DNA of 62,798 bases from Amycolatopsis circi (GTDB taxonomy: Bacteria > Actinomycetota > Actinomycetes > Mycobacteriales > Pseudonocardiaceae), in assembly GCF_003385235.1 (NCBI RefSeq), contig NZ_PQIA01000037.1:1-62798 (forward strand), written 5' to 3'. Every line of letters begins with the position of its first letter. The first letter of the stretch is position 1. The notes beneath the pieces were generated by a model. That model did no database searches. It had not been told where the DNA came from and was given only the letters and a program-made list of their open reading frames with translations. This document shows positions 39,931 to 48,911 of the stretch, piece after piece. The position numbers and the translations under genes are program-made.

Positions 39931-42900
39931 GCGACGCCGCCGACCGTGAGCAGGGCGATCGCGACGGGCATCCGGTATCCGTCCACGGCGAACACGGCGG
40001 ACGCGATCCGCGCCCGTCCGGCGGTGAGGACGAGCCAGCCGCCGTCGAACGCGCCGGAAAACCTTGCTTCCGCCGGGCTTGCGCTCACTTGGGTCAGGCA
40101 CCGCGTCACTGTCGAGGTCCGTGCGGCCAGGCGTTCGGGCGACTCGTCGCAGGGGCCGGAAATCATCCGCAGCAGTCCAGGATCCGGCGGCTCGTGCGGC
40201 TCGACGAATTCCCAGGCGCAGGCGACCGGGCAGGAGCCGTCGGCGTCCACCGTGAACGGTTCGCCGATCGACACTCGCAGCGACGGGTCGAGGCCGAGCG
40301 CCGCGGCCGTCCTGGTGATCGCGACGGACAGCAGGGCCGGAGGCCACGGCCGGTCGCCGGGTAATGGGCCGGTGTCGGCCAGGCGCAGGCCGGTCCAGCG
40401 GACGGCGGTGCGGCCTTCCGCGTCGGTCGCCACGACGTCCCAGGTGTAGCGGCCGTCGGCGGCGTGCTGTTCGGTGCCGCGGAGTTCCCACTGGCCGGTC
40501 GCGCGCGGGTCGAAGTCGACGCGGTCGCAGGCGACGGGCAGGAGCCGCCGCGTCGGGACGCAAGCCTGCAGGACGTGCACGGTGGCGTCGTGGGCGGCCG
40601 CATCGCCGAGTACCGAGGTGAACCACGGCTCGTCGTTCGGGGTGATCGTCGCGCGACAGGACCACGGGTCCGGGACGGCGGCCGCGGCGACTCGGCGGAA
40701 CTGTCCATTGTGGAACAGCAATCGGTCGTACAGGTCGGCTGGTTCGATCCGGCCGTGCGCGGGCACCTCCGGCGGCGGGAATGCGTCTTCCTCTGCGGTC
40801 AACGGGAAAGTGGCGCTGAAGTGGTCGTCGAGGAAGCCGGAGTCGGCACAGCGCAGCACGGTGGTGACCACGTCGCCTTCTCGCAGAGCGCACACCCGGA
40901 CGACGTGCTCGCCGGTGTCGGGGATGATGACCGGCCGGTCGAACCGGACGTCGCATGCGGTCGTCAGCGCCCGGCCAGCGACTGTGGAAGCAGCCTGCGC
41001 CATGGCTTCCAGCCCGACGACCGCGGGCAGCAGGGCCGCCCCGTCGACCCGGTGACCGTCCAGCCACGGGTCGGCGCGCAGGGAAAGCGTGGCGTCGGCG
41101 ACGAGTTCGACGCCGGGATGGCCCGCCCGGATCCGCTGCAGGAACCGGCCCGTTCCCGCCGGGGATTCCTCGCCGAGCCGGCCATGCACGGACACGTCGG
41201 CGGGCATTGACGGGGTGCGCAACAGGCACAGGAACAGCTCGGTTCCTTCCTCGACCGGGATCGGCGTGGCCCCGGTGCGGGCGAGGGTCTGCGCGGCGCC
41301 CATGCGTTCGGCCATGCCGGCGCCCGACCACGCGGACCAGCCGATGTCGAGCACCCGGCAGGAGGGCAGCTCTCGCGCGAGACGCCGGGCTTCGGCGCGC
41401 AGGAGGCCGTTCGCCAAAGCGTAGTGGCACTCCCCCGCCATCCCGGCCGACCCGATCACCGAGCCGAACGTGACCAGCAACCGCAGCGATTCGGGCGGGA
41501 CGGCGGCGAGCAACGCGCGGAGCCCGGTGACCTTCGGGCGCAGATGAGCGCGGATCCGGTCGGGCGTCAGGTCGGCGAAGCGGGCGGGTTCGTTGATGCC
41601 GCTCGCGTGCAGCAGAGCGGTCACCGGCCCGGTTTCGGCGGTGAGTTTTTCCACGGCGAGCACGACGGCATCCGGGTCGCCGACGTCGGCGGCCTCGTAA
41701 GCGACGCGGATCCCGGCTGCCCTGAGCCGGTCCAGATTGGACTGGAGGAGTTCGTCGGTCTCCGGATGCGAACGGCCGAGGACTGCGAGCGTGAGGCCGG
41801 TCGCGCTGGCCAGCTCGTGCGCGCACTCGTAGCCGATGCCCTTGCCGCCGCCGCTGACGAGCAGCACGTCTTGCTCGTCGAGCGGTGTTTCGGCGGGCTC
41901 CGTGGCCACCAGCTGCTCGCGCGGTTCGTACCAGGTGCCGTCCTCGCCGAGGATTAGTTCACGGAATCGGCCGGGTTCGGCGTGGAGTGCCGAGAAATCC
42001 GTGGCACCGGGCGGGACCTGGGCGAGAGTAATGCCGAGGTCGGGATGTTCGTGGTGCAGCGAGCGGAAGAAGCCGTTGGTCGAGCAGTCGAGCGTCACCA
42101 CTACGAGCGCCTTGTGGTGCACGGCTTTCCGCCCGGCATCGAGCAGCGCTTCGACATCTTCGGGATCGGCAATGCAGACGGTTTCGGTCGGCCGCCAGGG
42201 TTCCGGCCGGGCCGGGACCAGCGTCTCGGTGAAACAACCCAGCCAGGGCCGCACGCCCGGGGTCTCGACGTCGGGTTCGGCGGACTCCGGGAGGCGTTCG
42301 ATCTCCGCGATCACCTCGCCGACCGAGCTGTCGGCGAACGCCATCGACACCGACGGGAGCGTCCGGCCGAGCGCCGACGCCGCTTCGACGACAAGCTGGG
42401 TGGCCCGCAGCGAACTCAGGTTGAGATCGGCGAGCAGGCGGGCGTCGGAGCCGATGAGTGCCGCATCGAGTTCGGTGGCCTCGGCGAGCAGTCCGGTGAC
42501 CGTCGCGGCGGCGTCGCGGGCCGGAGCGGCTTCCAGGGCCGCACGCGGGACGGGGATCTCCGACGGTGCCGTCGCGCACGGGTTCGTCAGGAACTCCGGT
42601 TCGCGGTTAAGGTCGATGGGTCGTGCGGCGCGTCCGGCGAACCAGCGGACGAGGTTCGCGACGGCTCCGGCGGCGAACAGCGCGGCGGCGGAATCGGCGG
42701 CTGCGCGGTCGCCGATGTCCAGGCTGACCGTCGGAGTTCCCTGACCGGCCAGGGCGCTCAACGCGCGGCCGGGACCCGCTTCGCAGAACAAGTCCGCGTC
42801 GACGGCCTGCACAGCGGCCCGGAACTGCACTGGCGCGCACAGTTGCGTGACGAGTAGTTCGACGAGGTCATCGTCCTCGGTGAGCCGCCGACCGTACACA

Positions 42901-45137
42901 GTGGACACCACCGTGCGCCGCACCGGAGAGAGGTCGATGCCGTCGAGAAAAGCACGCCACGGCGCGGCGCAGGCGGCCATGGCGGGGCTGTGGAAGCCAT
43001 GCGAGACGGGAAGCCAAGCGACACGGAAGCCGTGCCGCTCGGCCTCGTCCGCCACCAACCGAAGCTCGTCCACCGGGCCAGACAGCACCTGGGACACCGC
43101 GGAGTTGTCGGCGGCGAGCACGACTTCCGTCCCAGCGCAGAGTGCCTGCGCCTCGGCCGCGTTCGCCGCGACAGCGAGCATCCCGGTATCGGGCGTCCCG
43201 TACTTGGCCATGATCCGGCCGCGTTCGACGGCCAGCCGTTCCCCGTCTTCAGCGGACAGACAGCCCGCCCACGTGAGTGCGGCCAGTTCGCCGAGGCTGT
43301 GCCCGATCGCGGCGGTGGCGGTCACGCCCAGTTCATCGAGCCGGGACAGCGCCGCGCGCGACGCTCGATAGATCGAGGGCTGGGCCAGCGCGGTGTCAGC
43401 CGGTTCCGCGCCGCTCGCGCCCTGTCCGGGGAACAGCAGCGCGACCCGGCCCGGCACGGCGTTTCCCAACCAGGCGCCCGGCGACGTCGAGAGCTGTCCG
43501 GGCGTCAGCAACGGCACCTCGGCCGCAGCGCGGGTGGCGAGAGACGCGAGTTCAGCCGGGGTTCGGACGACGAGCGCCGCCCGGACTGGCCCGGCCGGGT
43601 CCCGGCGTCCGTACTGGCAGGCGAGATCGTGCAGCTCGGCTCGCGACAGCCGCGGTGCAGCCTCGGCGAGCGAGGTCAGTTCAGCGGCGACGCGAGCGGG
43701 ATCCGATCCGCTGACCGCGATCACGTCGTACTCCGGAGTCGGCCGGGCCGCCACCGAGGACCGCACCGATCGGGGCCGTGCCGGGGCGCCCAGCACGACG
43801 TGGGTGTTGATGCCTCCGAACCCCATCGCGCTCACCCCGGCGAGCCGGCGATCGTCCAGCCAGGGCTCCGGCGCCGACAGCACCCGCAGGGTCTCCCCGA
43901 GCGCGGGATGCGGCGTCGCGCAGCCGGTTGTCGGCGGCAGCAGCCCGGAGGACACGCTCAGCGCGGCCTTCACCACCCCGGCCACTCCGGCAGCCGCCTT
44001 GGTGTGCCCGATATTCGCCTTCACCGACCCGAGTGCGGCGGCCGAGCCGGCCCGGGACCGAGCCCGGTTCAACGCCGTCAGCTCGACGACATCGCCGACC
44101 GCCGTCCCGGTGCCGTGTCCCTCGTACAGGCCGATCTCCGCGTGCTCGATCCCGGCCATCTCGCCCGCCCGGCGCAGCGCGAGCAGTTGCCCGTCCGCCT
44201 CGGGGCGAGTGATGCCGCCACGGCCGTCCGAGGAGACACCCCAGCCGAGGATTTCCGCGTACACCGGCAATCCCGCCGCGTGCGCGTCTTCGGCGCGGGC
44301 GAGCGCGAGCATCCCGCAGCCCTCGCCCGGCCAGAATCCCGCCGAGCGCTCGTCGTAGATCCGCATCTCCTCGGCGGCCAGCGCGCCGGTCTTGGCGAAG
44401 CCGACCAGCTCGAACGGGTCGAGCGACAGGTCCACTCCCCCGGCCAGCGCGAAGTCGGCTCCGCCGTCCCGCAGTGCGCGGCAGGCGGTGATCACCGCGA
44501 GCATCGACGACGCACACGCACCGTCCACTGTGTACCCGCCGCCGTGAAAGCCGAAGTGATTGCAGATGCGGCCCGCGATCGTGTTGGCGAGACTTCCGGC
44601 CAGCGTCTCGTCCCCGACCTCGGGAAATGCTGCCAGATAACGCTTTTCGACCTCAGCGAGGTCCGTCTCCGGCAGTGTGGCACGCAGGACGTCGCGGACG
44701 TAGGGCCAGCGCAGCCGCAGCGCCCGGGCGCGGGTCACTTCGCCGGTCAGGCTATTGCCGACGACGACGGCCACCCGGTCGGCGTCCAGGCCAGCTGCTG
44801 CCGGATGGCCCGCGTCGGCCAGCGCGCGGTCCGCGGTTTCCAGCGCCAGCCAGTGCGCGGGGTCGGCGGCGCGGAAGGTCGAACCGGGGATTCGGAATGC
44901 CTCCCGGTCGAACTCCCAGTCCGCCAACACCGCGGCTTGGGTGCTGTAGGTCCGGTCCGGGACGCTCGGGTCGGCGCTCCAGTAGTCGGCGAGGTCCAGC
45001 CGCTCCGGCGGCAGCCGCCGGAACGCGCGGCGCTGATGGAGCACGGTTTCCCACAGCTGCGCGGGGTCGTCCGCGTCCGGGTAGCGGCAGGCCATGCCGA
45101 CGATCGCGATCGGCTCGCCGGGTTCGCGGCGCGTCAT
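39927..45137 (-). CDS. pksE: iterative enediyne-type polyketide synthase (KS-AT-ACP-KR-DH, degenerate PPTase)
   Basis: A 1736-residue iterative type I PKS with the PKSE domain order. KS (8-450) has Cys208 in D-G-A-C-A-S-S, His341 in G-H-G-T-G-T and His378 in N-I-G-H-T-K. AT (565-840) has G-H-S-L-G, Ser614. ACP (870-950) has D-L-N-L-S-S-L. KR (1088-1310) has S-G-G-G-K-G-I-G, and DH (1340-1590) has His1362 in G-H-R-V-D-G. The final 140 residues align with the PPTase domain of canonical PKSEs but lack the expected Asp and Lys motifs (A-C-A-W-E at 1639-1643; S-T-V-T-R-C-L-T-Q at 1675-1683). The protein is shorter than the usual 1900 or so residues. Canonical PKSEs make a C15 or C16 polyene on the ACP; here a separate PPTase may be needed. 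Confidence 0.93.
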   Translation of the reverse strand: MTRREPGEPIAIVGMACRYPDADDPAQLWETVLHQRRAFRRLPPERLDLADYWSADPSVPDRTYSTQAAVLADWEFDREAFRIPGSTFRAADPAHWLALETADRALADAGHPAAAGLDADRVAVVVGNSLTGEVTRARALRLRWPYVRDVLRATLPETDLAEVEKRYLAAFPEVGDETLAGSLANTIAGRICNHFGFHGGGYTVDGACASSMLAVITACRALRDGGADFALAGGVDLSLDPFELVGFAKTGALAAEEMRIYDERSAGFWPGEGCGMLALARAEDAHAAGLPVYAEILGWGVSSDGRGGITRPEADGQLLALRRAGEMAGIEHAEIGLYEGHGTGTAVGDVVELTALNRARSRAGSAAALGSVKANIGHTKAAAGVAGVVKAALSVSSGLLPPTTGCATPHPALGETLRVLSAPEPWLDDRRLAGVSAMGFGGINTHVVLGAPARPRSVRSSVAARPTPEYDVIAVSGSDPARVAAELTSLAEAAPRLSRAELHDLACQYGRRDPAGPVRAALVVRTPAELASLATRAAAEVPLLTPGQLSTSPGAWLGNAVPGRVALLFPGQGASGAEPADTALAQPSIYRASRAALSRLDELGVTATAAIGHSLGELAALTWAGCLSAEDGERLAVERGRIMAKYGTPDTGMLAVAANAAEAQALCAGTEVVLAADNSAVSQVLSGPVDELRLVADEAERHGFRVAWLPVSHGFHSPAMAACAAPWRAFLDGIDLSPVRRTVVSTVYGRRLTEDDDLVELLVTQLCAPVQFRAAVQAVDADLFCEAGPGRALSALAGQGTPTVSLDIGDRAAADSAAALFAAGAVANLVRWFAGRAARPIDLNREPEFLTNPCATAPSEIPVPRAALEAAPARDAAATVTGLLAEATELDAALIGSDARLLADLNLSSLRATQLVVEAASALGRTLPSVSMAFADSSVGEVIAEIERLPESAEPDVETPGVRPWLGCFTETLVPARPEPWRPTETVCIADPEDVEALLDAGRKAVHHKALVVVTLDCSTNGFFRSLHHEHPDLGITLAQVPPGATDFSALHAEPGRFRELILGEDGTWYEPREQLVATEPAETPLDEQDVLLVSGGGKGIGYECAHELASATGLTLAVLGRSHPETDELLQSNLDRLRAAGIRVAYEAADVGDPDAVVLAVEKLTAETGPVTALLHASGINEPARFADLTPDRIRAHLRPKVTGLRALLAAVPPESLRLLVTFGSVIGSAGMAGECHYALANGLLRAEARRLARELPSCRVLDIGWSAWSGAGMAERMGAAQTLARTGATPIPVEEGTELFLCLLRTPSMPADVSVHGRLGEESPAGTGRFLQRIRAGHPGVELVADATLSLRADPWLDGHRVDGAALLPAVVGLEAMAQAASTVAGRALTTACDVRFDRPVIIPDTGEHVVRVCALREGDVVTTVLRCADSGFLDDHFSATFPLTAEEDAFPPPEVPAHGRIEPADLYDRLLFHNGQFRRVAAAAVPDPWSCRATITPNDEPWFTSVLGDAAAHDATVHVLQACVPTRRLLPVACDRVDFDPRATGQWELRGTEQHAADGRYTWDVVATDAEGRTAVRWTGLRLADTGPLPGDRPWPPALLSVAITRTAAALGLDPSLRVSIGEPFTVDADGSCPVACAWEFVEPHEPPDPGLLRMISGPCDESPERLAARTSTVTRCLTQVSASPAEARFSGAFDGGWLVLTAGRARIASAVFAVDGYRMPVAIALLTVGGVA

Positions 45138-46066
45138 GCCGGTTCCCGGGCCGGGACCGGCTCGGCGGCGGTGCGCGGTGCCGGGACCAGTACGGTCCAC
45201 TGAGGACTCTTCCGGGCAGCGACGGCGAGCATCACGGCCCGCAGCGCACAGGTGATCGTCAGCGCGAAGAACAGGCCGAACACGACGTGGAATTGCACCA
45301 GCAGGCCGTAGACCGCGGCCGTGGCGAGCCCGAAGCAGACCTGGTTCCGACGGGAGGACGGCGTCGTGCCGGGGTCGGTGATCATGTAGTTGGTGAACAG
45401 CACGAACGCCGTCCCGGTGAGCGGCAGCACCGCGCTGACCAGCGAAATATCGGTGAACAGCGCGCGCAGCACGGCCTGGCCGAGGAAACCGCCGACCCAG
45501 CCGAGGATCAACGGCGCCTTGCCGGTGAGCTTCGCGTTCAGCATGGTCCCGGCGATCAGCAGCAACGCGGGCACGATCGCGCCCCACCAGCCGGTGACCC
45601 ATTCGGTGAACTCGTACGGCGGCGCGATGCCGACCCAGCCGAACAGCAGCAGGACCACCACGATCCCGACGTTGCTCGGGTTCAGCACGTGCCTGCTCTT
45701 GCCGCCGATCCGCACCCGCACGAGGTACTTCGAGGCGACGCCCACGACCGAGGCGAGCACGGTCGGCATGAACCGGTCGTTGGCGTACAGGAGCATCGCG
45801 CAAGCCATGCCGGTGATGTAGGCGGGAAGCAGGAAGTCGACCACCGCACCGGGTTTGCCGAGGTAACGCGGGCGACGTCCGGCCGTCGCGGCTTCCACGG
45901 ACTCCAGCACGATCTCCGCGGTCAGCGCGGCGAACACGGCGACCACCGGGGTCAGGTAGGCCTGTTCGAAGCCGAGCACGGTGTGGCCGAGCACGGTCAG
46001 CACGGTGATCGACGCGCCGAACCGGCGCAGGGCAGCGGAACGGCGTTCGCTCGGCGACTTGGTCAC
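45134..46066 (-). CDS. unbU: enediyne core membrane protein UnbU (RnfD/NqrB-like)
   Basis: A 310-residue membrane protein with about eight helices. It matches UnbU-type proteins of enediyne cassettes, which resemble the RnfD/NqrB electron-transport subunits: L-N-P-S-N-V-G-I-V-V-V and the motif N-Y-M-I-T-D-P-G-T-T-P near residue 229, close to where RnfD/NqrB carry covalent FMN. The role in enediyne synthesis is undefined; an electron-transfer function is possible. GTG at 46066 overlaps the unbV stop, and its own stop overlaps the PKS start. Confidence 0.88.
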   Translation of the reverse strand: MTKSPSERRSAALRRFGASITVLTVLGHTVLGFEQAYLTPVVAVFAALTAEIVLESVEAATAGRRPRYLGKPGAVVDFLLPAYITGMACAMLLYANDRFMPTVLASVVGVASKYLVRVRIGGKSRHVLNPSNVGIVVVLLLFGWVGIAPPYEFTEWVTGWWGAIVPALLLIAGTMLNAKLTGKAPLILGWVGGFLGQAVLRALFTDISLVSAVLPLTGTAFVLFTNYMITDPGTTPSSRRNQVCFGLATAAVYGLLVQFHVVFGLFFALTITCALRAVMLAVAARKSPQWTVLVPAPRTAAEPVPAREPA

Positions 46067-47982
46067 CGGTCCTCCTCGATGGTGCCGTCGGGGTTGAGCC
46101 GCAACTGGTGCCAGCCGGGCGGGAGCGTCACCGAACCGTCGTGGCGGTGCCCGCAGCCGTCCCGCCAGGCCAGTCGGACCGGCACCGAGGCGGGTGGCTG
46201 GTTGCCCAGGCCGAAGTGCAGGTCGGGAGCGTTGACGCCGTTGTGCCCGTTGGCCGGGTACACCTGCTCCAACCGCTTCCCGCCACCCGGTGCGGCGACC
46301 TCCGCCTCGGCACCGATCGCCGGTGAGGTCGGGCCTGGCGCGCCCGCCCGGCACGCGTTGTCGCCGACGGGTTTTCGCAAGCGCAGTCCGAGGAACGCAC
46401 CGGCTGGCGAGGTATTGCGGTACAAAGTGGACGGTGCCCACTGGTTGGCGACGACGAAGTCGAGCCGTCCGTCGCCGTCCACATCGCCGATCGCGAACGA
46501 GCGGCTGACCGCGTCGGTGCCGACGCCGACCCGGTCCGCGACGTTCACGTACCGGCCGTCCGAGCCGCGGGCGAAGAAGCTGTTGTGGTCGTGTCCGGAC
46601 AGGTCGGTTCCCTCGGTGAATCGCGGCCACAGCGAGGGATGGCTCAGCACGAGGTCGTTCGACATCGCGGTCTCCTGCAGTTGCGCCCACCGGCCCACCT
46701 CGCCGGCGACGAAACCGGTCGCGTGCATGACTTCGTCGGAACCGGAGTTGGCGAAGTCGGCGGCTTTGACGTCCCACGACCAGCCGGTGCGGGACAGGCC
46801 GAGATCCTCGCTGTGGTCGTCATAGGGTGCCACGCCATCGCGTAGCTGATCGGCGGTAGCGCGTCGATCCATAGTGGACTGATAGGCGAAGTTGCTTTCC
46901 TGCAACGCATATGGCTCGGTGATGTTGCTGACCAGGATGTCCGGGACGCCCTTCGCGTCGAGGTCGGCGAAGGCCACGCCCATGCCTTTGAACGAATCGT
47001 TGCCCAGCACCTTCGACTTCGGCGTCGTCGCGTGCCGGGTCCCAGTCGCGGTGCGGAACTCGACGCGGCCCGGGGCGGATTCGTTGACCAGCAGGTGATC
47101 GGGGCCGAAGTCGTTGGCGACGTAGAGATCCGGCAGCCCTCGGCCGCCGATGTCCTGGGAGGCGAGCGCGAGTGCCCATCCGGTCCGCGTCTCCGGCGGG
47201 AAAGCGTCGGGCACCTCGGCAAACCGGCCGGAGCCAGCCGAACGGAAGAGCCGAAGCGTGCCCCCGTTCGCCGCATGGGACAGCGAGTCGTTCATCGTCA
47301 GTTCGGGCTGGTGCGCGGTCGGGTCGAGCACGCGCGCGCCGTCCGGGAAGTAGTTGCCGAACACGAGATCGGGGTGGCCGTCGCCGTCGAAGTCGCCGAT
47401 CGTGGCGGCGTTCGTGTTCCAGACCTGCCACGGGCTGACCAGTTCGCGCGGACGGAACGCGGCCGCTGACGGCGTGGTCCCCGGCAGCCTCTCGAAGATG
47501 ACCGGGGAGCGGCCCCAGTAGTAGACGATGACGTCCTGGCGGCCGGTCTCGTCGACGTCGGCGGGCAGACAGCCCATCGGAGCCGCGAAGGAGGGCATCT
47601 CCAGCCCAGACGGGGCCAGCGTGAACGGCTGATAGCGCGCGCCGGTGCCGGGTGCGGGTTCGACGGTGACGGTGTCCGTGCGAGGATCCACCAGGCAGAC
47701 GTCGTGCGCGACCGGGCCGCCGTCCGCGGCGAACAGCGCGGTCGCCGCGCCCACGGAGGAAATCCAGGACCGGATCTGCTCGTACGCCGGGGCGACAGTC
47801 CGGACGTGCCGTCCGCCAGGCGTGTTGTCCGCGCTGACCGGCGAAGCGGTGAACGAGAATTGGTGCGCCAGCTCGGTTTCCTCCGCTGAGGACGACTGCG
47901 GAACGACCGTGAACGCGAACACCGCCGCGCAGCCGAACAACGCGACCGCGCGGGTCAGATGTCGACGCAGAAAGGGTCTCAT
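46063..47982 (-). CDS. unbV: enediyne core exported protein UnbV (FG-GAP/ASPIC-UnbV type)
   Basis: A 639-residue protein with a signal peptide (about 1-35; R-R-H-L-T-R-A-V-A-L-F-G-C-A). It has repeated calcium-type FG-GAP/VCBS blades, for example G-D-F-D-G-D-G-H-P-D-L-V-F-G-N and G-D-V-D-G-D-G-R-L-D-F-V-V, and ends in an ASPIC/UnbV-like segment (Y-P-A-N-G-H-N-G-V-N-A-P-D-L-H-F-G-L-G). UnbV is one of the three conserved proteins of unknown role in every enediyne core cassette. Export suggests work outside the membrane, perhaps in product sequestration or modification. ATGA overlap with unbL. Confidence 0.9.
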   Translation of the reverse strand: MRPFLRRHLTRAVALFGCAAVFAFTVVPQSSSAEETELAHQFSFTASPVSADNTPGGRHVRTVAPAYEQIRSWISSVGAATALFAADGGPVAHDVCLVDPRTDTVTVEPAPGTGARYQPFTLAPSGLEMPSFAAPMGCLPADVDETGRQDVIVYYWGRSPVIFERLPGTTPSAAAFRPRELVSPWQVWNTNAATIGDFDGDGHPDLVFGNYFPDGARVLDPTAHQPELTMNDSLSHAANGGTLRLFRSAGSGRFAEVPDAFPPETRTGWALALASQDIGGRGLPDLYVANDFGPDHLLVNESAPGRVEFRTATGTRHATTPKSKVLGNDSFKGMGVAFADLDAKGVPDILVSNITEPYALQESNFAYQSTMDRRATADQLRDGVAPYDDHSEDLGLSRTGWSWDVKAADFANSGSDEVMHATGFVAGEVGRWAQLQETAMSNDLVLSHPSLWPRFTEGTDLSGHDHNSFFARGSDGRYVNVADRVGVGTDAVSRSFAIGDVDGDGRLDFVVANQWAPSTLYRNTSPAGAFLGLRLRKPVGDNACRAGAPGPTSPAIGAEAEVAAPGGGKRLEQVYPANGHNGVNAPDLHFGLGNQPPASVPVRLAWRDGCGHRHDGSVTLPPGWHQLRLNPDGTIEEDR

Positions 47983-48911
47983 CGGCTCTTCCTCTCCCAC
48001 AGATACCGGATTTCCGCGCGCCAGCGCTGGTAATGCGCGAGCGTCGACGGATGCTGGCCGAGTGCCTGGTCGGTCCAGGCCGCGGCGACGTCGGTGCTGG
48101 CGCCGGCCAGCACTTCGGCCGCTTTGTCGGTGTGCGCGGGCACGATTCCGCTGACCCGCCGCGCGGCGCAGGCGAACGCGCAACCCTGGGCCAGGTGCGC
48201 GCGGAACGGCCCGGACAGGTCGGCGAGCCGCGCTAGTTCGGCGGCGTCGGCACCGCCCGCGTAGGTCGCGGCGAGGCCGATCCCGCTCCACAAGTCCGCG
48301 TGCCGCTCGGCGGGGAACTCCGCGATCCGCAGAGCGACGCCATCGGGGTCGGCGCATTCGCAGAACCACAGTGCGCGACCGATCCCCTGGTCTCGGATCT
48401 GCCGCGGTCCGTGGCCGATGCCAGGTTCGACGCGGTGCCGTCCGACTACCCGGTCGGTGCGGAAAAAGGCTTGGTGGAAGCCGAATCCGTCCCAGGCCAG
48501 CCAGCGCAGCAAGGGATCCGTCGCCATGCCGCGGAAGAACGGGCGCAGCCGCAGCCGCGCGTAGGCCCAGCCGACGCCGACGTGCACTAAGTGCGGATAA
48601 CTCGAGGCCGGTCCGTTCAGCAGCGCGGCAACCCGGCCACGGCGGACGGGGAGCAGCACGTCCAGCAGCGCGCAGCCCATTCCCGCGCCCTCGAACGCGA
48701 ACCCGCGCAACTCGGGTTCGAGGGCGGCCGCCTGCCGCTCTAGTGCGTCGCCGTCCGGCTCGACCGAGGCGTTCAACCCGGTCAGGAACGCCCTCCCCGC
48801 CGACTCCAGGACGCCGCGAGCCGGGCCGGGCCGCAGCCGGAACCGGCGCAGTCCGAAGTCGACCTGCCGCAGGTCCTGGCGCAGCGCCCGGGCCACGATC
48901 CCGGGGCTCAC
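47979..48911 (-). CDS. unbL: enediyne core protein UnbL (DUF1702)
   Basis: A 310-residue DUF1702 protein, the UnbL member of the enediyne core. Recognisable segments are G-F-A-F-E-G-A-G-M-G-C-A-L-L-D (near residue 70), H-L-V-H-V-G-V-G-W-A-Y-A-R-L and W-D-G-F-G-F-H-Q-A-F-F near residue 140, and G-I-G-R-A-L-W-F near 177. No catalytic function is established for the family. It overlaps the stop of the UbiB-like gene upstream and the start of unbV downstream by 4 bp each. Confidence 0.92.
   Translation of the reverse strand: MSPGIVARALRQDLRQVDFGLRRFRLRPGPARGVLESAGRAFLTGLNASVEPDGDALERQAAALEPELRGFAFEGAGMGCALLDVLLPVRRGRVAALLNGPASSYPHLVHVGVGWAYARLRLRPFFRGMATDPLLRWLAWDGFGFHQAFFRTDRVVGRHRVEPGIGHGPRQIRDQGIGRALWFCECADPDGVALRIAEFPAERHADLWSGIGLAATYAGGADAAELARLADLSGPFRAHLAQGCAFACAARRVSGIVPAHTDKAAEVLAGASTDVAAAWTDQALGQHPSTLAHYQRWRAEIRYLWERKSR

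Noticed and set aside
45138..45803. Longer N-terminus for the PKS, starting at 45803
   Set aside because: The extension lies inside the unbU gene in another frame; the ATG at 45137 overlaps the unbU stop and gives the standard KS start.
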